From positions 682,001 to 746,000 of the forward strand of contig JAZGTN010000171.1 in the NCBI GenBank assembly GCA_037783415.1: a stretch of DNA of 64,000 nt. The letters run 5' to 3'. A program made the position numbers and the translations under genes. The notes below the pieces were generated by a model. That model was not told where the DNA came from, searched no databases, and was given only the letters and a program-made list of their open reading frames with translations. Below, piece by piece: positions 11,013 through 23,733 of this stretch. How positions within the stretch are numbered: the first letter of the stretch is position 1; each line of letters starts with the position of its first letter. The DNA is from Leptasterias polaris (lineage: Eukaryota; Echinodermata; Asteroidea; Forcipulatida; Asteriidae).

Positions 11013-14000
11013 TAAAATGAATCTAGGACTGAAGATGAAATTTCAACTATTATGTTGTCCTTGTCCACTCCCACTACATATCATCACCTGATCTACAGTA
11101 ACTCAGAGTGCATGTGTACATGAGATGGTTCAACTGACCATCAGCTGCTAACTAATACATCTCGCTTCTTTCAAGCATCTATTCATTGGACACCTTCACC
11201 AATGTGATTTAAAGCAAACCAACTGTCCATTATCTTTGTTCAAGGGACCTTAAATGTCCTCCTCTCAAATGTTTTGCCTTGCACTCGGAAGGAATTTGTT
11301 TGGTTCTTGAGGGGAAATCGTCCTAGCTCATAAATTGTGGTTTTCTGGTTTTCAGGTTTGCAATTGAATAAATTCCTCCTATAGACTTGTAATTTAATCA
11401 TTGTGGAATTCCTTCCTAGAAATGGTTATTGCATTCCTGAAAATGTATGAGGCTTTTTTGAAATATAAAAATATTGACTGCACTCTCAAAACATTGACAA
11501 CCAGATGCAAGGATACATGTACTGATGAGATCCACTGTATTATATTTCTATCTTTACACAAACGAACGTCTAGCAACTCCATTTCCATGAACTATTTGTA
11601 GAAAGTAATATTCAAGGAACTTGTTCACATGTCATGCATGTGTCCTGAGTAATGCATGATTGAAACACTGGAGTAAATTGTTAGTCTACTTCAAACATTG
11701 TATTTTTATGATACAATCAATCATGAAGAAAATAGAATACTTGTAAGAGACTTGATTGGACTTTATGAATCAACTGCTCTGTTAATAGGAGTGCACAGCC
11801 ACGATCATGAGTACACATTGTTTCCGTGTCCATTTTATGAACAACAGTTTGAAAACCACTGTTGGCAGTTATCTCAATGTTATTTATACATTGTATATCA
11901 ATTAGCAATCGCTGTGTCGATGATGAATAAAAAGTGCTTGAGTTTGTCAAATACAAGATCTGCAAAAAGTTACTCAATATTTATCTGTTGTTCATTTGGT
12001 GTCTTTGTAACAAAAAGTGTACCCATGATTGTGGATGTGCACAGGAGCAAAGCAGGACATCAGCTGACACACCAATTTCATACTCTGATAAATGATAAAC
12101 TTTTCTAGTACAGACCTGTACCTGAACCTTTGCTATGAAAACGACTCTAGTAAACCATGAATGAGGACATTCATTACAACCACTAGGGATGGTCAAAAAC
12201 AATGGTTTGGTAGTATCTCAATATTGCAATGCTCGTAATGTGACTGTGTGCGGTTCACAAAAGCCACTTTAATGCACATGAGTCAGTTTTAACACGCTCG
12301 CATATCAAGAATATAGTTCCTGGCAAAATGTTCTCAGTAAAAAGCCCCTGATGCTTCAAAAACATTGTGTGTTTGGAGTCAAGAGTTAACACTCTTGTCA
12401 ATATATTTGGCTCTGTGTTGTGAGTTCATCTTCAATATTGACTCTATCATTTGACTGAAGTTGGGTTAAGAAGTTGATTATTGTTTTATCTGAGTGATAT
12501 CAGAGCTGTAGCGGTATGGTAAATAAATTGAAATCAAATTCAGTTATAGCTATTATCGTATGGTACAAGCATTTGATTGGACTCCACATGGAACTATTTA
12601 ACCGACTTGTGGATCAGTGCGGCTTATTCTTTGTCTTAACCTAGATGACATCTTGATCACTTGATAGACTCCTCCAAGATTAATCCTTCCCACAAGAAGC
12701 ACTTGACATTCTTGAGAGTTGAGCTGAAATGTTGAAAGTTTTTGAGTATTTGTACAATATCTTGGCATCATCATGTGGCTGATGGCATGTCAGCTTCCAA
12801 ACAGGTCTCCTTCAACATCCTCAAGAATTTCTTTTGGAATGTGATTTCCATCCAGCAGATGGATTGCAAATGTAATGATTCCCCAAGATGCATACACACA
12901 CCCACTCACTAAACATCCATGTGAACCAACTCTACAGGAAATGTCATGGTAATTTGTTATCCTCTATCTTGTTTTGCTCATCTTTTAAAATATCTTCATA
13001 TTTGCGCCTTTTTTTGTTTTGTCCAGAATCTAGTAATAACAAGCACCTGCAGAGAGTGACTCATTCAGCTTGTCTGAAGGATGCACTATTGGTTGAAACA
13101 TTTGGTTATTGTTTTTGCCTTTATACATTAGTGATTAATGGGACGTGGGTACTGCACATTGTGAGAGCTACATCATGGAGCAAGGATTGAGAACTTAATT
13201 TGCAACTGCCATTCCTTTGAACATTTTGTTCTTATGTAACTGCTTGTAGGGGATTGAGACTTAACATTTATGTACAATGTACTTATCATACTTTGCTAGA
13301 CTAATAATTTGTTTACCATTTCCAAAGTATGTCTGTGGAATCACCTGGTTGTAAACATGTTATGCAATAATACGTTACTGTAAGTATTTTTATGTGGACT
13401 TAGTTCAGAGAGATACATATGTGACAGGCCAGAACATCCCACCTATGAAACAAATTTGAAGCCAGTTATTTATACATGCTTAGTTTTTTTCATTATAAGT
13501 TCCCTTCCATATCCATCCACCGACTACCATTGTGACTGATCACTTCCTTTATAATTGCTATTTTACAGAACTGTAGCGCCCTGACAGATGTTATATTAGG
13601 CCTATCATTTGTTCTTGAGTCCTTCAACCCTTTATTCACTTGTTGCTTGCGCTTTAGATTCCAATTTTCAGGTGAATAATCTGCACACACTTCAAAGATT
13701 GAAAAAGCCAGTTTTGTTCATCCTTAATTTACTATGTACATCCTGAATCACATCTGCATGTATAATGGACACCAACTAAGATAACTGCACTAATTTTTTC
13801 AAATTGGTATCCACATACTTGGCTTCTCACAATGTTGCCCAAACCTTAAATAATGGGGCTTTGTGTAACCTTTCTCCTATTTCATTGAAATGAAAATGTG
13901 TAGACAAGTAACAGTAATGATTTTCATCATTTAACTTCCAGTTTCAATTTTGAGTGTTCATGTCTGCAGACTTTCTATAGAATAAAAAGCTGTGTAACTT

Positions 14001-14539
14001 TGTCATCTCACTTTGTACTAGTCACAACATGTCCTGATCAGGTCACAGCTGAAACTGACCAGACCAGGTTGACCACAGTCCTGGACCCTGTGCCTACACC
14101 CTGATTTACAGCTACCAAATGGCAGAAAACCTATAAGCAGAAGTTACCAATAACTTCTACCCTGATAAATAACAAAACAAGAGATTTATGTGTGGGGGCC
14201 TTGAAGTTTATAAATAGGGTTGGGTGGAGATGGTCTTTTTGCTTTGCAACCTGCATTGCCTCTACAGTATTTCCACCAACACTGGTTCACCTAAGGGCTC
14301 ATTTCAATGCTGTTTTTGTTTTTTCTTTTGATATCTAATCATAGGAAAACTAACTTATGGCTAGATCTGTACATACCCTATGTGATTAACTTCTTTTGTC
14401 TTGCGGGGCTGTCATTTAATTTTGCTGATTAAGTAATTTTTGTTCAACCAACTTAAAATCATTCATTTTAAAACATGTAGCCGTAGGCCCTACTTTAAGG
14501 GTGTTTACTGGTTTTTCCTCCATTACATAGTTTTCAAAT
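11013..14539. other. Non-coding DNA, no gene recognised
   Basis: The longest ORF is 136 codons (11698-12108). Its composition (Phe, Tyr, Ile, Cys, Ser-rich) is typical of AT-rich non-coding DNA, and I recognise no domain. No strong splice pair flanks it. No clear TIR or SINE seen. Confidence 0.45.
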
Positions 14540-14935
14540 ATTGGATGCATTTGAGTGAATTGTTGCAGGATATTATTATGAGGTGAAATCTGGACTATTC
14601 TATTTCACAAGGCAAAGCCCAGTGAAATAAAAACTCCAGATTTCACCGAGTGGTTATATTGTGCGACAATGCACAAAGAAATATGCGTTCTGTATTTGTT
14701 TTATATAACTCACATACAGACCCTCATTTTTCGCCATGATGCAACCTTGCCTCAGTTGGACAAACGGGCGAGGAACAATTATTTTTAAAACGACACTGCA
14801 AAGGGTCCAATATTTATCCATGTTGGTGGGTCTATCTTATATTAAACACATGGCAAATAATGAATGACAGGTGATGCCTGTTCTACCAATCAAATTACAA
14901 GGATGTATGTGTCTGGTATATAATACCAAATATTT
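14540..14935 (+). mobile_element. Foldback-type repeat, copy 1
   Basis: The left part (14554-14674) is a large imperfect hairpin: GGTGAAATCTGGA at 14582 pairs with TCCAGATTTCACC near 14636, and outer arms end in GTGCGACAATGCAC. The rest (TATAACTCACA, CCTTGCCTCA-TTGGACAAAC, CCAATATTTATCCAT) matches the second copy at 23237-23733 in the same orientation. Confidence 0.75.
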
Positions 14936-15455
14936 ACTTTACTTCATTTTACAACTCCAGTGAGAATAAATTCACAAGTTGTTTTGGTCCTTTATGATGC
15001 TTTTGTTTTAAAGTCAATCCAATTTGAACTGTTAACATGATTATTTTGTTAATGCTCCCCAACCTTCCACACAGTAAACAGCAAGAAAACCCTTTACAAT
15101 CAGTCCAGCATATGAATGATGGTATGACCCACTATTTTGAAGGTTTATTTTCATGGAGTGGTTGCCTTCAGTGTACTGTATACTGCTGTGAAACACATAT
15201 GAAGAGTTCTTAATCAATCAGAATAAAATGGTATTTGCTTATGCTCAAACTATAGTTCCAGACTTAAGGTTTTATTATTCAATAAATCCAAGTATCCATG
15301 GTTTTGTCATTAAAGCTCCTCATATGTTCTGATCTGTTTTTGCATTTTAAATGCATTTTAACCAACAGTAAAGCACATGTACACACAGTGTAGAAAGTTA
15401 GTTCACTAAATATAGTTACTTGGATTCAATTGAATTTGTAGGTTAATATACAGCA
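14936..15455. other. Non-coding DNA, nothing recognised
   Basis: No exon or repeat end identified; AT-rich. Confidence 0.5.
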
Positions 15456-15588
15456 GAGCTAAATTTCATGGCACTGCCTACCAAAGAATTCTGCGCTTAT
15501 GGCACCCTGTAAAGCCTATATTTCTACGGGCCATAGCAGCCGGCGTAAGTGAAGAATCCCACGTTAGGCAGCGCCATGAAATTGAGCC
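15456..15588. mobile_element. Palindromic MITE (ATTTCATGGC ends)
   Basis: GAGCTAAATTTCATGGCACT at the left is mirrored at the right by GGCAGCGCCATGAAATTGAG. Total 133 bp, so nearly the whole element folds into one hairpin. No coding capacity. Confidence 0.75.
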
Positions 15589-18500
15589 CAGATAAGTTGT
15601 TCTGAAAAGAACATCCAGACAAATTCTTGCCCAACTTGTTTTTGTCACTCATTGAAAGCAACCTTGTTGAATGATGTGTTTATAGATTTAAACTGAAAAG
15701 CTGCATTGAAAAAATCACTGTGGAGCATCTTACTAACTGGCTGAGATAGAGAAAGAGAAACCTTGTCTTTTGTGCTTCCCTGCTGAGGTTAATATCAGCT
15801 GCATTTCTATGACTAATTCTGAAAATATGGAATCATTCTGTAAGCAATGTTGTTACCTACCCTTTAATATGGGACAGCTTTCACTTTGTAAAGTTGCCAT
15901 ATTTTAGGGCTTGAGATTCAGCACATACATTGCGCTACATGTAGTAAATCACATGAAATGAAAAGGCTCATTCCTTGCTGTATCATGGTATCTAGAGACT
16001 GTGTGCTCATGACCCTAGACCACACATGCAAGTACCTTCAGAGCAACATGTACTACTACTGGACTAAACAGCATGCATACATAGAGGGCCAACCATGCTT
16101 GCTCTGTGCTTGTATCACCTCTCCAATGCAACCATTTATTATCGGCCCCTGTGATGTCCACTCTACACAGGTTGAGGCCAATTATTTCATTAAATAATAA
16201 GAAAACGCATTGGATAAGACTGAAATAAGGCATTTTAAATTTGATGAGTTAAACACAGAAGACAAGGCTTTTCATGTATGGAGGCGTCTGAAGAGAGTGT
16301 GGGTTGAGGGCAAGTCTGGTTCACTGATCAATTAGTGACTGAGCTGCTAGGCTGGTTCCTATGTGGCGATGTGTATGTCAATTGACAAGGCCTGATGTTC
16401 AGTACCACCAGTGATCAGTAGACTCTACCAGCAATACTTCACTGTACTAGTTGTACTTACTGAGCATAACAATCACTGTACATGACATTTCTGTTCCTTG
16501 CTCTATGCATTAACTAAGAAACCATGAAGGGTTCTGTCTTAATGTTATGACTTAACTGTATGCAGTTCTCGCAATCATCTCACATTGTGTTAATCTTGTC
16601 TGTTCAGTGTTGTTTACATTTATTGTTTCAAACTCTACAAAGATAACCTCAGGCTTTCTTACAAATTAAGGAAAATAATCTATAAGTCATTTGTATCCCT
16701 TACTAGAGCCTTTACAAGTGAACATCACTAACAACAAATTAGTAAGCCATACTCTCCCTTTAACAGAGAATTTTTCTTCAGTAAAATATGTTTTTGAAAT
16801 GATGTGATCGAGGAAAGATGTGTGTCAAGCTAATTATACCGTGCACCTTCAATGCAAGATTTAATACATGGACACAAGAGGGCGCTTTATTGTAAGTGGT
16901 GGCCTTGCTTGGTTGACACTTTTGAATGTCTGTGGGCATTCCTTCACTCTAATTTACTAATTTAGTCCACTAACACTCTTTAGTACAGTCCAAACATTGT
17001 TTGATGAAGGAGAAAATTACTGGGAATCCTTGTACATTTACAAGTGACAGACATTATTCAAGAATGTTTTAATTAAGAGAAACCACATGGTGAGAATGTA
17101 GACTTGTAGACACAGTTACATGTACTTCTTTATCCATTTTTATTCCTGCAAAAAGAACTCAATAGAGAGCAAAAGTAAATCAGGACCCAATGTCAAGGTT
17201 CTGCTCACCATTAAAAAAACACCACTAACATACAGCAATTATGATATTAACATAAGCACATTTCACAAGTTAGTAAGGAGTTTTGCATGTGCACTCTTTA
17301 GGTTATTAATTCTTTGCTAACACAGCCTAAGGCATACATTTGGTACAAATCCTGTGGGAAATTGTTGACCATAAGCACAGAATTGGGCAGTAAGCAGAGC
17401 CATGAAATAGGAACCCGAGCTTCTTACACCTTTAAAAGCCTCAGCAAACAAAGTACAACTTGACATTTAGCACAATTGGAGAGCTGGTGGCGTAATTGAT
17501 TGTTACCATCAACTGTGGTCAGTAATTGGATGTAAGTCCACTCCATGTACCAACATTGTAGAGTGGGTTGGCTTAGGTCACAGTTGGGTTCTTTAATATC
17601 TAATGTATCTTTTGAATGGGATGTAAAACTCAAGGTTCTACATGCACGCAATGTAGTTTTTTAAATGCATGTAAAGTATTGAGGATGCTGCTCCTGAAAA
17701 AGACGGAGCTTGCCTGGTTTTTCTGGGTTGGTTGCATGTATTCCATACACAACTCTTACTCTGAGCATGGAGGTTTTATAACTTGGTGCGCAATTGAACT
17801 TAATAAATAATTAAATAATAATAGATTATTTTAACATTGTGTAGAGAAACGCTCTTTAAGATTGAGATGGTAATGTCTGTTTCTTTTTATTGAATACTGG
17901 AATGCAAGTAGCTTAAAAATCAAACAACTACAACCAAATACATTCTGGAGGTAGGATTCTAAAAAGTGCACTGCTTTCTCTTTTGAATTGTGTTCACCAA
18001 TTTCACTTTACAATATTTATTTATGGAAATCAAATCATACGTGGTGACTATAAACAAAGAAGTCTTCTCATATGACTAGATGGTAATGTTTGATTCATGA
18101 TAGATAGTTGAAACTGACATACAGTCCATTTAAAAAAGTCGGGAATCCCACTGAGTTCACATATTGTTTACATAATAACTCTACAGTGTATGGCCAAATA
18201 GAATTAAACACACCTCAAATAATGGACCCCTGTAAATATTTCCATCTGACTACTCAACCACAAACTATCTTGATGATGAATTCCTGTGTATGATTCAGAC
18301 AGCCTTCCAATGGAGCATAAATCTAAGATCATTTTCAAATCCTTTCCTAATAAATGTCATGCGTTTTTAATCTATGACCTTGGTAGTGGATATTACACAT
18401 ATTTTACAGGCAAAAGAGTTGCATGTGTGGTAAAGACATTGTGAACTTAGAATAAAACAAGTTACTAAGTTTGAGGATTATTTACATACTTTCAAGGTGC

Positions 18501-18622
18501 AATTGTTCTCAGTGAACATGGATTTATTTCCAGTCCTCACTGCCAAGAAAATAACTGAAACATTTCCTAGAAAATTCCTGTCTTTTAAAATATCAAATTG
18601 AACTTCCCAGAATGAAAACACT
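15589..18622. other. Non-coding DNA, nothing recognised
   Basis: No exon is supported. Minus and plus ORFs of 60-79 codons (15958, 16015, 17120, 17424, 17616, 18108) have no recognisable domain. The word GAGGGCGCTTTATTG at 16880 resembles part of the MITE family seen at 4256 and 18623. Confidence 0.45.
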
Positions 18623-18773
18623 TATAAACCCGTGCATCTGCCGCCATTGCTGAGGACAAACAATGGACGCACCACTCATAACTACCACTCACAACTATCA
18701 GCCAATCAGAAGTCTTTCACTGACCTCAGTGAGGGCGCTGTTTGAGATCTTGACGTCATATGCAAGGCTATAT
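18623..18773. mobile_element. Short TIR element (MITE) with CRE-like end, copy 2
   Basis: The right arm carries TGACCTCAGTGAGGGCGCTG and TGACGTCATATGCAAGG, as in the copy at 4256-4408. TGACGTCA here is a full CRE consensus. The left arm is more diverged (TATAAACCCGTGCAT). Confidence 0.6.
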
Positions 18774-21303
18774 TCTGCACAAAAATAATAACAGTAAGGT
18801 TTGAAATTTACAAATGCCAACCTTCTACTAACATAATTGCAGTGAGTTTTAGATGAAGTACAAGAATAACTTTGTCCACTCTTTGTGTTGTATTGTAAAG
18901 TTGTTTTGTTTTTGTTTGTTCTATTTCAGGATTTCACCAGTGTTTTATTGGTTTGGTTCATTGCAACAGTGAGCAGATACTGGACTTGGCCTGGCTTTTG
19001 TGTATCATTAACAGCATTATGTAAGTCAATTTTACAAAATATTTATATGAATTGTATGATAGAAACACTTGCTCACTTCTGCTCTCATCTCTCCAACACA
19101 TTTATCAAGACTCAAAATTTGAAAGGAATAGAAGCGTTTTATGCAGCAAACTTTTGTTAATTTTGTTTGTAAGTGATATGAGCTGCTGTTCTCAAACAAA
19201 GTTTTTTGTTTGTTTGTTTATTTTTTGTTTTTTTATTTGTTTAAAATTGTTGTGTGTGTATTTCTTTATTTATTTTTGTAAATATTATAATTTCTTTATT
19301 TATGAGTTTTTCGTGTGATTTGTTGGTTTTGTTTGTTTGTATGTTGTTTGTTTTCTTGGGGGGGGGGGGGGGGGAGAATATAAATGTAACTTTTCAAGTC
19401 AGTTGTTTTGTATTGAATGGATTTATCATTGATTGATAGTTAACCCTACATTCATTGGGAATATTGCTGTTGTTGTTTGATACTAAATTCTTTTGATTGT
19501 TCACATCAACTGTAACTTACCAAAAGTTATTGAAAGAACTTTTTGATAGCATTGCTTTGTTTAGTTAGAAAAACTACTTTGCAGGTCATTTAGGTGGCCC
19601 TTCCTTATTCTGATTCACACTGAATGGACTGTCCTAGATACAATGTAGTACAGTAGCAGAAAGAAAAGAAGTGTGTCCCACACGCCAGGCACATGTCACT
19701 CGCTGCTGCTGCTGTCCTCGCTTGACATCAATTTCAAATTTACTGTGAATAATCAGGCTCTGGTGGATATCCCTGAGAGCTAAGAGGTGATCCCAAGACT
19801 CTTGCATCCAGCCAAGGACTAGAAGGGGGAAAAGTATTAGGCATGCCAAACATTCCACCATGTTATGTGCGCAGTTGGTGGCTGTAGCCGCAGAGCAAGT
19901 AGGCAATTATCAAGGGTACAAACATTATGATGTACCTACTGGGCCCACGTGGCAGGTAGGGCAATTGGGGATGGACTACTAGGGTTAAATTTCATCTACA
20001 CCTGCTGGTTGGGTCTGACCGCCATCCTACAATGACATAGTACACAGCTATTTCTCTTTCTAGGCTGTCTACAAAAATACCACAGAGATGATGTTTATCT
20101 TTGAGTGACTGTAAATGCAAACTTTCCAGGCTTTAGCTTCAACCGACTTGTATTTTGGCCATTTTAGTCCTGATTGTTTTCATTAACTCCTCTGTTTATT
20201 TCTCTATATCTATGTAATTATATGCAAGAAAGTTGAAGCTACAGTATAACAAAGTACAACAGCCTTCAGGAAAACCTACCCAATGGGATTTACTGGCCAG
20301 GATACCAATATCCTGAAATCTCTCCCCATAAATGTCCAGAGTTCTGCCTGAGAAGGGTATTAAAAGTGAGCGTTGCTAGATGATACCCATCTGTTGGGCA
20401 TGTGTTGTAGTACTTGAATTCAGCACAGTGGTATTATAGGCTACCTTACTGACTGCATGGAGGATTCATAGAGTCAGGGTCATAATACCACAACAAACTT
20501 CAGACACTTGAGTCCAAAGAAGAGCAAAGCTAAGAATCTGCATCTGTCAAGTCTACTAACACAGCATATGGTTTTGTCTCAAGGTTGGATAGATTTGGAT
20601 GGGAGGGCTGCTATTCTGCTATGGCAATTACCATTTTATCTCTAGTACTTCTTTTAAGTATATGATCAGGTTTGAAATACATAACTTTCTCTACACAGCT
20701 TTATGCCAGAGTGCAATCACACTTGTATTGGTGTATACATGTAATAAAAACCTTTGCATGCACTCATGAAAGATTGTATATTCAAACACCATATGAATGA
20801 GCTTGAAAGCCTGTATACCTCATCAGTCTTGGACTGGGCACAATTACATGTATACTAGGTGTTTATTACTGCTTTAGTTTGATTCTGTAGTAACCAATCA
20901 AATTATGCCAATCAGCAGCTGTCAATCAAAAGCTAAATCAACCAATGAGATGTTGTTGTATTGCATTGTGGGTATTGTCCATTAAACACAGACTTATACA
21001 ATTGTAATATGATTTTATTATCTCTGTTGGGCGTAATAAACAGTTGTACATGTAGGTCATGTTGACCTGCATTATTTGCAAGCATTACTTACAGGGGATC
21101 ATTGTCTTTAGCATTTCAAACATTGTGCACAGTACTTAATGAATATAGGCCCTTTTGCTGAGTAGGAGAGTACATGTATGTTTGCTGGGTTTGTATTTAA
21201 TCCATCAATAGTTTTCTTTATAGCAGGCTAGTGCATCCAATTGATATTATATTGGCTGTATCATTGGAATGTGGGTCCAAGATTTGGCCAGGACATACTT
21301 GAG
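18774..21303. other. Non-coding DNA with one weak exon candidate and a G17 run
   Basis: A good acceptor (TTCTATTTCAG) at 18929 and a donor (GTAAGT) at 19021 bound 91 bp (18930-19020) open in two frames; this is listed as a finding only. T-rich DNA with TTTG repeats covers 19195-19350, followed by 17 G at 19358-19374. Region 20870-20965 has several CCAAT/CAATCA words. Confidence 0.4.
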
Positions 21304-21962
21304 CAAAGCCCGTTCACACGAGCGCTCAAAACGATGGTCGTTTGCAACGAAATCGCATCGGTGTAATAAAATCGCAAATTTGCGTCGTGTGAAATGAATC
21401 CGTGTGATGAAATTGCCCGGGACTCGCATTATAAACAACCGGGATCAAGACCTCCTCCAAAGCGATCGCACAACGATCACGCATGCGCACACCGGGTGAA
21501 ATGTTGTTTGTTTGTTCGAGGTATATATCCTATTAAAATGGCGTCGGTAGAAGAAATGTTCTTATTGCAAATTATGTTAGGTTACCTTTGTTTTTGGATT
21601 TGGCACTTCCACTTGCCATCTCTGACAAAATACTGTCCGCTACATTTATCTTCGGAGTTGTCAGGAAACTGAGAATTCGCACGAAAAAGCAGAAATGTCG
21701 TGCAGAGAAAGCGATCGATGGTACCCTAAACGCACTTACATAACGTTAAACGGGACACCGACAGAGCACCAGCGAACTAATAAATAACCAATGATGACCT
21801 TTGACCCAATACGTAGCGATTTCACGAAAATGAGGAACGTTGGGAACGCGAAGTGTCATCGTGTGAATGTTTGTCATGATATCGCATACAACCTTTGGGA
21901 CAGACAACTGGCGCCCAAAACGATGGACGTATGTTTCCGATTCTCGTGTGAAAAGGGCTCAA
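21304..21962. mobile_element. Harbinger-like non-autonomous TIR element
   Basis: The left end AGCCCGTTCACACGAG (21307) is inverted at the right as CTCGTGTGAAAAGGGCT (ends 21959). Both are flanked by CAA (21304-21306 and 21960-21962), a possible 3 bp target duplication. An internal direct repeat CAAAACGATGG-CGT occurs near both ends (21327 and 21915). The element is CpG-richer than its surroundings. A short ORF begins at 21538 (MASVEEMFLLQ...), with no recognisable transposase domain. 'Gcccgttcacac' ends and a 3 bp duplication fit PIF/Harbinger from family knowledge. Confidence 0.6.
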
Positions 21963-23236
21963 GACACTTTAACTGTAATTGCTTCTCATCACCCAGGAGT
22001 AAATGAATACTTGCCAGGGTGGAGATTGTTGATGTGAATGATTGGCAACATGTGCTTCTATTTGGCTGCTGGTGCTGCATACTGCTAAGGAGTTGAGATA
22101 GTTTCAGGGATGCTAAAAGGTCTGGCTGGGGTAAAATAATATTTTAAGGCACATTTAGGAGCCTACTTGGCTTGAAAAAGTGTATAAAGAGTTCATAGAT
22201 AAACAGCTGGTCTCTCAGGTTGCATGCTGCTTGTTATACAAAATTACAAGACATCAATAAATTATAGAGCATTAAGAAGAGTAAACAAACAATGTACAAA
22301 ACTACAATAATCATATAACTTCAGAATATATCAATGACTGTGAGAATGCAACAGTCTAGGATAAGCCAGCTTCACTGTCCATGAACTTAACATGTATTTC
22401 AGTAATTCATTTGAAATCTATCAAAACTTCACATTCTTCCTCTAGAGGTATGTGTTTGTGCAGACCTACTCCTTTTATCACTTTCAATTTAGAAGAAGTA
22501 GGCCTACATGTGAATGTAGGATTGGGTAAAATAGTTGTCTAAAGTGGCTTGGTTTAATGATTGGTTTGTTGACTAAACTTGTGAGGATTGGAAGTTGATG
22601 GTATTAGCGTTATTCACTATCTTGAAATCATCTGATGATATACTTTATACTCAGTGATGTGGGTGGATGATGGAATGTGTTTGTTTGAAGAAGACTTAGT
22701 TCAGTCTAGGAATGTGATCAGGTCTTACTCCATCAATGAGTTATCATAGTGTTAAGGAAGGAATTAATCACCCACTCATACAATTGTCTCATGCAGTATA
22801 GCCTCATGAAAAATGTATTGTGAGGTTCAAGATCCTAGAGTGCTTTTAAATCCCATTCATTTCAGAACATTCCTTGTTCATACATAACTGAAGTAGATCC
22901 ATGATAAAGCTTCACCAAAAAATGTAATAAAACAACACATTTGAACCCTAGGAAACTTAGAACAAAAGCGTTCATATTTATAAACATGGCTAAGCCATAT
23001 AAGCTTCATTTATGAAATGTCCTGACATGAACAGCTGTAGTGATAAAATATTCCACATTCATAGTGAATCTGGATACTACAAACTAGGATATGGTGCCAA
23101 CAATCAAAAGTACAGTAACTCTTATAAAGCTTTCCTAAGACACTGACTTCATTGTGCTACATTCTTCCAGATGATTGTCTTACATAAAGATGAAACTATT
23201 TATTTAAAAAATTATTATTGAAGAGGTTACAACTAT
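21963..23236. other. Non-coding DNA, nothing recognised
   Basis: AT-rich; no exon, tRNA-like head or inverted terminus was identified. Confidence 0.5.
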
Positions 23237-23733
23237 TGGATGCATGTGAGTGCATTGTGGCAAAATATAATCATGAGTTGAAATCTGGACCATTCCATTT
23301 CACTGGGTGAAGCCTTATGGAAGCCTCGTGAAATGGAATTGTCCAGATTTTACCTTGTGATTATATTTTGCCACAATGCACAAACGAAATGCATTCAATG
23401 TTTGTTTTTTAAATATAACTCACACATCACAGAAAATTTCCCTTCACACAGAATTCTAAAAATCCTTTTTAAACAATATGGACTACTTCATGTAGACACC
23501 AACCTTGTCAGCCGTGACATGACCTTGCCTCATTGGGACAAACAGGTGAGGTACGATTAGTTTAATGACAATGCTGCGAAGAGTCTAATATTTATCAATA
23601 TTGGACTGGCTGATCGAATACTAAATTGTTGAGCATCACGGCAGTATATCCAAGGCAAAAATAAAGGATGACACAAGATGCATGTTCCACCAATCGAATG
23701 ACAAGGATCTGTGTGTGTGTGATTAGTGGTATA
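23237..23733 (+). mobile_element. Foldback-type repeat, copy 2
   Basis: A long hairpin spans 23250-23381. The outer arm GTGCATTGTGGCAAAATATA is inverted perfectly at the right, and the inner arms hold AAATCTGGACCATTCCATTT. The remainder matches copy 1 at 14540-14935. ORFs at 23333 and 23557 are inside the repeat and are not genes. Confidence 0.8.

Noticed and set aside
11698..12108. 136-codon plus-strand ORF
   Set aside because: Longest ORF outside the Q-rich exon, but AT-rich with an opposing 86-codon ORF in the same place, no domain and no splice signals. Chance ORF is likelier.
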